Below are positions 1-5,482 of a stretch of DNA of 5,844 bases, piece by piece. The notes beneath the pieces were generated by a model. It was not told the DNA's origin and ran no database searches. It saw only the letters and a program-made list of their open reading frames with translations. The DNA is from Solirubrobacteraceae bacterium (lineage in GTDB: Bacteria; Actinomycetota; Thermoleophilia; Solirubrobacterales; Solirubrobacteraceae): positions 1-5,844 of the forward strand of contig JADGIB010000231.1 in assembly GCA_019683665.1 (NCBI GenBank), given 5' to 3'. How positions within the stretch are numbered: the first letter of the stretch is position 1; every line of letters begins with the position of its first letter. The position numbers were made by a program, and so were the translations under genes.

Positions 1-211
1 TGGCTAACGCGGCGACTAGCACGGCGCCGCGCGCCTGTAGCACGCGCACGCCGGCCGCCGCGGCGCGGGCGCGCGCCGCCGCCAGCAGCGCGCTCTTGCC
101 GCCGCCGGCGGGCGCCTCCACGAGCACCACGCTCCCCTCGCCCTCACGGGCGCGCTCCGTCCCTGCCGCCAGCGCCTCGAGCTCGCCATCCCGGTCGAGC
201 AGCGCGTCCAT
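1..211 (-). CDS. N-terminal fragment of a P-loop ATPase, probably a LuxR/LAL-type or AAA regulator (runs off the left edge)
   Basis: Seventy codons are visible, beginning MDALLDRDGELEAL, and the frame is still open at the window edge. Residues about 33-40 read APAGGGKS and are followed by ALLAAARARA. This matches the Walker A (P-loop) region of large ATP-binding regulators (LAL/LuxR family and related AAA proteins), which usually start with a short 'L.GR..EL..L' segment and then GEAGIGKT-like residues. The first glycine of the usual GxxxxGK[ST] pattern is alanine here, while the G-K-S core is kept. The ATG has a good ribosome binding site: GGGGGAA ends about 7 bases upstream of it. The gene lies 50 bases downstream of the acyltransferase on the same strand, so it could share its transcript. 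The C-terminal part that would decide the family (a LuxR helix-turn-helix, a cyclase domain or other) is outside the window, so only the ATP-binding start is certain. Confidence 0.75.
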   Translation of the reverse strand, partial: MDALLDRDGELEALAAGTERAREGEGSVVLVEAPAGGGKSALLAAARARAAAAGVRVLQARGAVLVAALA

Positions 212-261
212 CTCAGCTTCCCCCTGCGTCCGCGGTGCGGCGCGAGCCTACTTCCGCGCGC

Positions 262-1659
262 TCAGAACTGGAAGTAGATGAACGGCGGGACCCCCTGGCT
301 GGGGACCGTCGCCCCGACGACGAGGACGGTCGCCGCCAGGCCCGCGGCGAGCGCCGGCACGCGCAGGCCCTCGAGGCGCAGGCGCAGCGCGTCGAGCGGG
401 CGCGGCGGCAGGAGCTGGCCGCCGATGACGAGCAGCACGAGGCCGGCGGCGACGGGCGTCACGAGCGTCGCCGGACCGAAGCTGCCGAGCTGGCCGAGGA
501 ACGCGCCGGCCACATCGAGGTCGGGGCTGCGGAACAGGATCCAGCCGAACACGACGAGCGCGAACACGATCAGCCAGCGCAGGACCGCCGGCACGCGCGC
601 GATCCGGCCGGGCCCGAGCAGGTGCTCGACCGACAGCGCCGCGCCGTGCAGGGCGCCCCACAGCACGAACGTCCACGCCGCCCCGTGCCACAGGCCGCCG
701 AGCGTCATCGTGATCATCAGGTTGCGGATGGTCCTCGCGGTCCCGCCGCGGTTGCCGCCGAGCGGGATGTAGAGGAAGTCGCGCAGGTAGCGCGACAGCG
801 TGATGTGCCAGCGGCGCCAGAACTCGCGGAAGCTGCCCGAGCGGTACGGGGAGGCGAAGTTCTGCGGGAACACGAAGCCCATCAGCAGCGCCAGCCCGAT
901 CGCCATGTCGGTGTAGCCGGAGAAGTCGCAGTAGATCTGGGCGGTGTAGCCGAGCGCGGCGAGCGCGACGTCGGGCGCGTGGTACAGCTCGGGCACCGCG
1001 AACACCGGGTCCACGACCTCGCGCGCGAGGTAGTCGGCGATCGCGACCTTCTTCACGAGGCCGATCGCGATCAGCACCACCCCGGCGCCCACGGCCACGT
1101 CGCGCGGGTCGCGCGGGGTGCGCAGCTGCGGCAGGAACTCGCGGGCGCGGACGATCGGCCCGGCGACGAGGTGCGGGAAGAAGCTGAGGTAGATCGCCAG
1201 GTCGACCGTCCGCGCCGGCGCGAGCAGTCCGCGCTTGACGTCGACGACGTACGAGATCGCCTGGAAGACGAAGAAGCTGATGCCGACCGGCAGCGCCAGC
1301 GACAGCAGCGGCAGCGACGTCCCCAGGCCGACGTCGTCGAGCAGCGCCGCGACGTCCTGCACGAAGAAGTCGTAGTACTTGAACAGGCCGAGGAGGCCGA
1401 GGTCCGCGGCGACCGCGGCCGCCACGATCCACGTGCGGGCGCGCGCGCTCGCTGCCCGGGCGACGAGGACGGCCGCGACCTGGTTGGCCACGATCACGCC
1501 GGCCAGCAGCGCCACCCAGCTCCAGCTCGCCGCCCCGTAGAAGACCGCGCTCGCGACGAGGATGAACGGCTTCCAGACGCGCGGGTGCGGCATCAGCGCC
1601 CAGTTGAGGGCGAGCACGATCACGAAGAAGATCGCGAACTGGATCGTCGGGAAGACCAT
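262..1659 (-). CDS. MBOAT family membrane-bound O-acyltransferase (AlgI-like)
   Basis: This 465-residue polytopic membrane protein begins MVFPTIQFAIFF and ends PFIYFQF, both typical of the AlgI branch of MBOAT proteins. Family landmarks appear in order: FKYYDFF (93-99), SYVVDVKRG (136-144), FPHLVAGPIVRA (161-172), DFSGYTDMAIG (245-255), the long conserved block around EFWRRWHITLSRYLRDFLYIPLGG (279-302, with H285) and GGLWHGAAWT (321-330). H325 in the last block is the predicted catalytic histidine. Alternating hydrophobic stretches along the chain indicate about ten or more membrane segments. Such enzymes take an acyl group, usually acetyl, from a cytoplasmic donor and pass it across the membrane for O-acylation of an extracellular polysaccharide or cell-wall glycan, normally with a secreted SGNH partner. 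That partner gene lies 7 bases upstream, and the ATG has no clear ribosome binding site of its own, so translational coupling is likely. The length is in the family range and no key residue is missing. The acceptor cannot be told from sequence. Confidence 0.93.
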   Translation of the reverse strand: MVFPTIQFAIFFVIVLALNWALMPHPRVWKPFILVASAVFYGAASWSWVALLAGVIVANQVAAVLVARAASARARTWIVAAAVAADLGLLGLFKYYDFFVQDVAALLDDVGLGTSLPLLSLALPVGISFFVFQAISYVVDVKRGLLAPARTVDLAIYLSFFPHLVAGPIVRAREFLPQLRTPRDPRDVAVGAGVVLIAIGLVKKVAIADYLAREVVDPVFAVPELYHAPDVALAALGYTAQIYCDFSGYTDMAIGLALLMGFVFPQNFASPYRSGSFREFWRRWHITLSRYLRDFLYIPLGGNRGGTARTIRNLMITMTLGGLWHGAAWTFVLWGALHGAALSVEHLLGPGRIARVPAVLRWLIVFALVVFGWILFRSPDLDVAGAFLGQLGSFGPATLVTPVAAGLVLLVIGGQLLPPRPLDALRLRLEGLRVPALAAGLAATVLVVGATVPSQGVPPFIYFQF

Positions 1660-1666
1660 CCGGCGG

Positions 1667-2899
1667 TCAGACGAGCCCGTCGCGGCGCAGCGCGTCGACG
1701 ACGAGGGCCGCGGCGATGTCGGCCCCGGCCAGCGACAGGTGGACCTGGTCGTCCTGGCGCACGACGACGGTGCGGCCGCCGCGCCGGATCGAGCGCGCGT
1801 AGCCGTTCGGCGCGACCGCGGCGCTCACGTCGATCACCCGCACGCCCGAGCCGGCTTGGCGGGCGGCGCGGCGCACCGCGGCGTTGACGGCCCGGAAGAC
1901 GCGCGCGAACGTCGGCTTGCCCGGCGTCGGCAGCGTCATCCAGTACACGCGCCCGGCGCCGCCGCGGCGGTAGGCCTCCATCATCTCCTGCACGCGCCGC
2001 GCGTAGGCGTCGATCCACGCGTCGCCGCAGCAGCCGGCGGCGCCGATCGGGAAGCCGTCGTTGGCGCCGAGGAAGACGACGGTCGCCTCGGGCCGGAAGC
2101 TCGCCGCCTGGCGGCGCGCGTGGGCGACCCAATCGAGCATCTGCGGCTTGGAGATGCCGGTGCTGATGCGCGCGTCGCTGCGGACCGTGGCGCGCGGCAG
2201 CCGCCGGTCGAGCGCGTGGTCGACGGTCTGGATCATCGAGTCGCCGGTGGCCAGCAGGCGCAGGTGCGCGGGCGGGACGACGCGGACGCTGCGGCGCACC
2301 CGCACGGCGCCGCTCATCGCGCGGACGTCGATCCGCCAGACGCCGGTCGCCTGCAGCCGGCGCGTGATCCGCGCCTCCTCGCCGTCGTCGGGGACGTCGA
2401 GGAGGCGGCAGCGGGTCCGGCCCGCCGGCGGGTCGACGCACACGCGGGCGCGCACGCCGGCGTCCCAGGTGTCCTCGATGCGCAGGGTCAGCTCCGCGCC
2501 CGTCCGCAGCCGCGACGGGACGCGGCTGACCTGCAGGCGGCGCGCGCAGGACGGCGTGCGCACGGCCGCGGCGGCGGTGACGGGCGCCGCGCCGGGCGCG
2601 GCGATCGTCGCCGCGAAGCGGCGCAGGGTGCGGTCGCAGCGCCACGGCGCCAGCGGCGCCACCTCCGCCGCGCCCTCGGCGATCGTGACCGGTCCGGCCG
2701 GCGCCTCCAGGCGCCCGTCGACGCGCTCGGCGACGGTTGCGACCGCGCCGTCGGGGCCGCGGATGACCGCGCTGATCTCGCCGTCGTCGGAGGTCAGCTC
2801 GAGCGCCGGGACGACCGGCGCGGGCGGGGCCTGGGCGGCCACCGGGATCGCCACGAGCAGCGCGGCGAGCGCGACGAGGACCGTGACGGGGCGGCGCAC
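1667..2899 (-). CDS. secreted SGNH/GDSL-type hydrolase or acyltransferase, partner of the MBOAT protein
   Basis: This is a 410-residue protein with a GTG start. Residues 1-24 form a signal peptide: MRRP, a hydrophobic core, then a likely cleavage after AQA. Residues about 25-205 are a beta-rich region that I cannot assign; it has four cysteines (C88, C118, C154, C164) that could form two disulfides. From about 212 the SGNH fold follows: block I LLATGDSM with nucleophile S221, block III VVFLGANDGF with N280, and block V DDQVHLS with D384 and H387. The catalytic set is therefore complete. The wording of these blocks resembles the DUF459-like SGNH group. Two adjacent cysteines, 290-291, lie after block III. 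In MBOAT/SGNH pairs such as AlgI/AlgJ or PatA/PatB the SGNH member completes the acyl transfer outside the membrane; a plain esterase role is also possible. The GTG was chosen because it directly precedes the signal peptide; no strong ribosome binding site is seen. Confidence 0.88.
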   Translation of the reverse strand: MRRPVTVLVALAALLVAIPVAAQAPPAPVVPALELTSDDGEISAVIRGPDGAVATVAERVDGRLEAPAGPVTIAEGAAEVAPLAPWRCDRTLRRFAATIAAPGAAPVTAAAAVRTPSCARRLQVSRVPSRLRTGAELTLRIEDTWDAGVRARVCVDPPAGRTRCRLLDVPDDGEEARITRRLQATGVWRIDVRAMSGAVRVRRSVRVVPPAHLRLLATGDSMIQTVDHALDRRLPRATVRSDARISTGISKPQMLDWVAHARRQAASFRPEATVVFLGANDGFPIGAAGCCGDAWIDAYARRVQEMMEAYRRGGAGRVYWMTLPTPGKPTFARVFRAVNAAVRRAARQAGSGVRVIDVSAAVAPNGYARSIRRGGRTVVVRQDDQVHLSLAGADIAAALVVDALRRDGLV

Positions 2900-2913
2900 G
2901 CGCGGACCATATC

Positions 2914-2934
2914 GGCGGCGCCGCCCCGAAGGGC
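2914..2934 (-). terminator. hairpin(s) between the cupin and SGNH genes, possible weak terminator
   Basis: On the minus strand GCCC-TTCG-GGGC (2934-2923) forms a short stem closed by a C(UUCG)G tetraloop, a specially stable RNA loop. It is directly followed by, and overlaps, the 12-base perfect palindrome GGCGGCGCCGCC (2914-2925), so the two structures exclude each other. It starts 10 bases after the cupin stop codon. No T-run follows, so a Rho-independent terminator of the usual kind is not shown. It may be a weak terminator, a processing or stability element, or a chance GC-rich structure. Confidence 0.35.
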
Positions 2935-2944
2935 CGGAATCCGG

Positions 2945-3370
2945 CTACGGCAGCATGCCGGGAGGGCCGAGGATCTCGATCCCGTGCGTGGCCGCGACCT
3001 CGGCGAGCGTCGCCGGGTCGGCGATGCCCCGCGTGCCGACCTCGGCGACGAAGCGCTCGAAGCCCGACGGCGAGCTGATCACGAGCCAGCGCGCCGGCGC
3101 GTCGCCGACCCGGTAGGTGTGCGGCACGCCGCGCGGCGCGAGCACGAAGTCGCCGGGGCGCAGCGCGATCTCGCGCCCGGGCAGCAGCAGCGTGAGGTCG
3201 CCCGAGAGCAGGTAGAAGCCCTCGTCGTGGTCGTGGTGGACGTGCAGCGGCGGCATGTCGCCGGCCGGGACCTCGATCATGTCGACGAGGCCCAGGCCGT
3301 CGTTGGCCTCGAGCACGCGGACGCGAGCGCCGAGGAAGTCGAGCTCGGCGCTCGGGGCGGCGATGGTCAT
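2945..3370 (-). CDS. single-domain cupin protein
   Basis: This 141-residue protein starts MTIAAPSAEL. Both cupin motifs are present. In motif 1, PLHVHHDHDEGFYLLSGD (41-58) supplies metal ligands H43, H45 and E50, followed by G57. In motif 2, PGDFVLAPRGVPHTY (72-86) supplies G73, P79, G81 and H84. The asparagine that often ends motif 2 is absent. The C-terminal tail, with SGFERFVAEVG (102-112) and a segment ending GIEILGPPG, resembles small actinobacterial cupins that are often labelled quercetin dioxygenase-like. The real substrate is unknown, and a metal-dependent oxygenase, isomerase or binding protein are all possible. The ATG at 3370 is preceded at 5 bases by a run of seven G (AGGGGGGG), a good ribosome binding site. 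A longer frame starting at a TTG at 3448 would translate through the operator repeats and is not credible. The gene is divergent from the PadR regulator and is its likely target. Confidence 0.9.
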   Translation of the reverse strand: MTIAAPSAELDFLGARVRVLEANDGLGLVDMIEVPAGDMPPLHVHHDHDEGFYLLSGDLTLLLPGREIALRPGDFVLAPRGVPHTYRVGDAPARWLVISSPSGFERFVAEVGTRGIADPATLAEVAATHGIEILGPPGMLP

Positions 3371-3392
3371 GGGAACCCCCCCTGGTGGATAG

Positions 3393-3411
3393 ACTCCGAA
3401 TCGGAGCTTTG
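3393..3411. promoter_or_regulatory. operator copy 1 (palindromic site in the cupin 5' leader)
   Basis: The site ACTCCGAATCGGAGCTTTG contains the perfect palindrome CTCCGA-A-TCGGAG. The same 19 bases recur exactly at 3426-3444. This copy lies just downstream of the expected cupin transcription start (about 3413), so bound repressor would block initiation or clearance. It also lies upstream of the regulator gene, where it could cover that gene's own promoter. That a repressor binds here is inference. The palindrome and the exact repetition are seen directly. Confidence 0.8.
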
Positions 3412-3419
3412 CCTCGCGC

Positions 3420-3448
3420 ACTGTAACTCCGAATCGGAGCTTTGTCAA
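3420..3448 (-). promoter_or_regulatory. sigma-70-type promoter of the cupin gene with an operator as its spacer
   Basis: On the minus strand TTGACA (3448-3443) is a perfect -35 box. It is followed by exactly 17 bases and then TACAGT (3425-3420), a 4-of-6 match to TATAAT that keeps the TA...T core. The start of transcription is expected near 3413, about 43 bases before the cupin ATG. The 17-base spacer is operator copy 2, so repressor and RNA polymerase would compete directly. The -35 box overlaps the start codon of the divergent regulator. This region is clearly richer in A+T than its surroundings. Confidence 0.78.
3426..3444. promoter_or_regulatory. operator copy 2 (between the -35 and -10 boxes of the cupin promoter)
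   Basis: This is an exact second copy of ACTCCGAATCGGAGCTTTG, offset by 33 bases from copy 1, so both sites face nearly the same side of the helix. Its right half-arm GGAG (3436-3439) lies 8 bases before the ATG of the PadR-type gene and is the only visible ribosome binding site for it. One sequence therefore appears to serve as operator, promoter spacer and translation signal. Confidence 0.82.
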
Positions 3449-4002
3449 TGGCCGTTCGCCTCACCCCCTTCTCGTTCACGATCCTCGTCCTCGTCGGGCG
3501 CGGCGGGGCCGGGCCGCACGACCTGCGCCGCATGGCCGAGATCGGGCGCGTCTACTGGGACGCCGCCCCCAGCCAGTGGTACGCCGAGCCCAAGCGGCTG
3601 GCGAAGCTCGGCCTGCTGACCGCCCGCAAGGAGCCAGGCCGCACGCGCGAGCGCACCCACTACGAGCTGACCGACGCCGGGCGCGAGGCGATCGCCGAGT
3701 GGGCGCGCACGCCCGCCCCGCTGCCGCGCATCCAGAACGAGCCGATCGTGCGCCTGCTGGCCGCCGACCTCGTCGATCCCGCCGCCGTGCTCGAGGGCCT
3801 GCGCGCGCTCTCCGCCGAGATCGACGCCGCGGCCGAGGGCGTCGAGCGCAGCCGCGCGGGCGCCGGCGACCTGCCGGCCCGCCGCCACCTGCTCGAGGTC
3901 AACCACCGCTACGCCGAGCGGCTGCTGGCGCTGCAGCGCGAGTGGCTGGCCGAGGCCGAGGCGGTGCTATCCGGCGGCGGCGATCGCGCCGACGTGGCGT
4001 AG
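3448..4002 (+). CDS. PadR-family transcriptional regulator
   Basis: This 184-residue protein starts MAVRLTPFSF. Residues about 5-90 form a winged helix-turn-helix. The PadR signature is visible as SQWYAEPKRLAKLGLL (42-57), then the wing with REPG-like KEPGRTRERTHY (61-72), then ELTDAGREAIAEWA (73-86). Residues about 95-175 are helical, with NHRYAERLLALQREWL near the end, as in the C-terminal dimerisation domain of PadR (Vir-type) proteins. The family usually represses a neighbouring gene and its own gene, and is relieved by a small molecule, often phenolic or toxic. The divergent cupin gene and the two palindromes beside the start codon fit that role. The ATG at 3448 was preferred over the TTG at 3442 because GGAG lies 8 bases before it. 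No convincing plus-strand promoter was found; TAGACT (3390-3395) and TGTAAC (3422-3427) are weak -10 candidates. The 3' end overlaps the opposing carboxypeptidase gene. The effector is unknown. Confidence 0.9.
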   Translation: MAVRLTPFSFTILVLVGRGGAGPHDLRRMAEIGRVYWDAAPSQWYAEPKRLAKLGLLTARKEPGRTRERTHYELTDAGREAIAEWARTPAPLPRIQNEPIVRLLAADLVDPAAVLEGLRALSAEIDAAAEGVERSRAGAGDLPARRHLLEVNHRYAERLLALQREWLAEAEAVLSGGGDRADVA

Positions 4003-5439
4003 GAACGGCTCGGCCTCCAGCCCGCGCCCGGTCGCCCGCTCCAGCAGCGGCTCGGTGTCCAGCCGCCGCCCCGGCGCGTGCACGTGCTCGGCCAGCCAGG
4101 CCGCGATCGGCTCCACGCGCGCGGCCGCGAGCGCGTCGTCCTGCGGGCCGAGGTCGGCCTCCAGGCGCTCCCACAGCTGGGCGGCGATGAGGCACCCGAG
4201 CGCGTAGCTGGGGAAGTAGCCGAACGCGCCCGCCGACCAGTGGACGTCCTGGAGGACCCCGTGGGCGTCGTCGGGCACCTCGACCCCGAGCAGGCGGCGC
4301 ATCCCGTCGTTCCAGGCGGCGGGCAGGTCGGCGACGTCGAGCCCGCCCTCGATGAGCGCGCGCTCGAGCTCGAAGCGCAGGACGATGTGCAGCGGGTAGG
4401 TGAGCTCGTCGGCCGACACGCGGATGAGCGACGGCCGCACGCGGCGCAGGGCGGCGACGACCGCCGGCGGGTCGATCGCGAAGCCGGCGGCGGTCAGCTC
4501 GGCGGCGATGACCGGCGCGAACGCCGGGTGGCGGCCGACGTGGTTCTCCCACAGCTTGCTCTGCGACTCGTGGACCGACATCGAGGTGCCGGCGCCGAGG
4601 TTCGTGCGCGCGAGCTCGGGCGCGACCTGCCGCTCGTAGAGGCCGTGGCCGAACTCGTGGATCGCGGCGAGCAGCGCCTCGAGCTCACCGTCGTCGTAGC
4701 GGGTCGTCAGGCGCGTGTCGCGCGGCCCGACCCAGGCGGTGAACGGGTGCGCGGACACGTCGAGCCGCCAGCCCTCGTCGTCGACCCCGAGCCGCCGCAG
4801 GATCGCCTCGACCGTGCGGCGCTGGACGTCGACCGGGACCTCGAGCGGCGCGGGCGCCGGCCGCGCCGCGGCCTCCGCGACGAGCGGCGGCAGCGCCTCG
4901 GCCAGGCGGCCGAAGACCGCCGACACCCGCTCGGCGGTGAGCCCGTGGTCGTAGAGGCCCAGCAGCGCGTCGTAGGGGCCCTGGCCGGGGTCGGCGAGGT
5001 GGCGGGCGGTCTCGCGGGCGAGCTCGACGTTGCGCGCGAGCGCGGGCGCGAAGGCCGAGAAGTCGCAGGCCGCGCGCGCCTCCTGCCAGACGTCCTGGCC
5101 CTCGGCCGCCGCGCGGGCGACCTCGGTGGCCAGCTCGACGGGGACGCGCCGCGTGCGCTCCCAGTCGCGCCGCGCGACGCGGACGAGGTCGCGGTCGACC
5201 TCGGGCAGCGTGTCGGCGATCGGCTCGAGCTCGTCCAGCCAGGCCCCGATCTCGTCGGCGCCCGCGAGGTCGTGGGCGATCCGCTCGAGCGTCGCGAGCT
5301 GGTGCGCGCGGGCGGGGCCGCCGGCGGGCGGCATCATCGTGCGCTGGTCCCAGGCGGCCAGCCGGCTCAGGTCCGCGAGGTCGGCGAGCTCGGCCAGGCG
5401 GGCGCGGAGGGCGTCGAGGGCGGGGGGCGGCGCGGCCAT
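3967..5439 (-). CDS. M32 family metallocarboxypeptidase (Taq carboxypeptidase type)
   Basis: This 490-residue protein is close to the usual family length of about 500. Zinc site: HEFGH at 261-265 gives ligands H261 and H265 and the catalytic base E262. HESQSKLWENHVGR at 290-303 gives the third ligand E291, 30 residues after H261, as in characterised M32 enzymes. Other family landmarks are AAWDQRTMMPPAGG (28-41), HPFTAWVGPRDTRLTTRY (231-248), TYPLHIVLRFELERALIEG (347-365) and VHWSAGAFGYFPSYALG (399-415). M32 enzymes are cytoplasmic, release C-terminal residues one at a time with broad specificity, and are thought to take part in peptide turnover. There is no signal peptide. The ATG agrees with the family's N-terminus but has no clear ribosome binding site. 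The gene follows the small secreted protein gene after 43 bases on the same strand and overlaps the PadR-type gene tail to tail by 36 bases. No sign of decay is visible. Confidence 0.95.
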   Translation of the reverse strand: MAAPPPALDALRARLAELADLADLSRLAAWDQRTMMPPAGGPARAHQLATLERIAHDLAGADEIGAWLDELEPIADTLPEVDRDLVRVARRDWERTRRVPVELATEVARAAAEGQDVWQEARAACDFSAFAPALARNVELARETARHLADPGQGPYDALLGLYDHGLTAERVSAVFGRLAEALPPLVAEAAARPAPAPLEVPVDVQRRTVEAILRRLGVDDEGWRLDVSAHPFTAWVGPRDTRLTTRYDDGELEALLAAIHEFGHGLYERQVAPELARTNLGAGTSMSVHESQSKLWENHVGRHPAFAPVIAAELTAAGFAIDPPAVVAALRRVRPSLIRVSADELTYPLHIVLRFELERALIEGGLDVADLPAAWNDGMRRLLGVEVPDDAHGVLQDVHWSAGAFGYFPSYALGCLIAAQLWERLEADLGPQDDALAAARVEPIAAWLAEHVHAPGRRLDTEPLLERATGRGLEAEPFLRHVGAIAAAG

Positions 5440-5462
5440 GACGGTCGCGACGGTAGTGGATG

Positions 5463-5480
5463 GGCGGCCGGGGCGCCGCC
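5463..5480 (-). terminator. GC hairpin just after the stop of the small secreted protein gene
   Basis: The arms GGCGGC (5463-5468) and GCCGCC (5475-5480) flank a 6-base loop. The structure begins 2 bases after the stop codon and ends 23 bases before the carboxypeptidase start. There is no T-run after it. In such GC-rich DNA a 6-base stem can arise by chance, so it is only a candidate for termination or mRNA end protection. Confidence 0.25.
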
Positions 5481-5482
5481 GG

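Noticed and set aside
235..1887. Long plus-strand frame of 550 codons opposite the acyltransferase
   Set aside because: The translation is almost all R, D, E, A, H, Q with no hydrophobic core. It is an antisense shadow produced by high G+C, and the opposing frame has complete MBOAT motifs.
3393..3444. The repeated 19-mer as a CRISPR array or mobile-element terminal repeat
   Set aside because: There are only two copies, with a 14-base gap, and the sites align with promoter boxes. No cas or transposase gene is present.
3371..3448. N-terminal extension of the cupin protein starting at a TTG
   Set aside because: It would translate the two operator copies (giving a repeated KLRFGV) and begin upstream of the promoter's own -10 box, so no transcript would include it. 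The ATG at 3370 has its own ribosome binding site.
1620..3533. Minus-strand frame of 637 codons overlapping the SGNH and cupin genes
   Set aside because: Arg/Ala/Pro-rich out-of-frame reading; the recognised genes use another frame with signal peptide and catalytic motifs.
1562..3619. Plus-strand frame of 685 codons across the SGNH, cupin and control regions
   Set aside because: Low-complexity composition, runs through the operators and the PadR start, and lies opposite two well-recognised genes.
3445..3906. Minus-strand frame of 153 codons opposite the PadR-type gene
   Set aside because: It has no domain features, and the plus strand shows a clear winged helix and a ribosome binding site.
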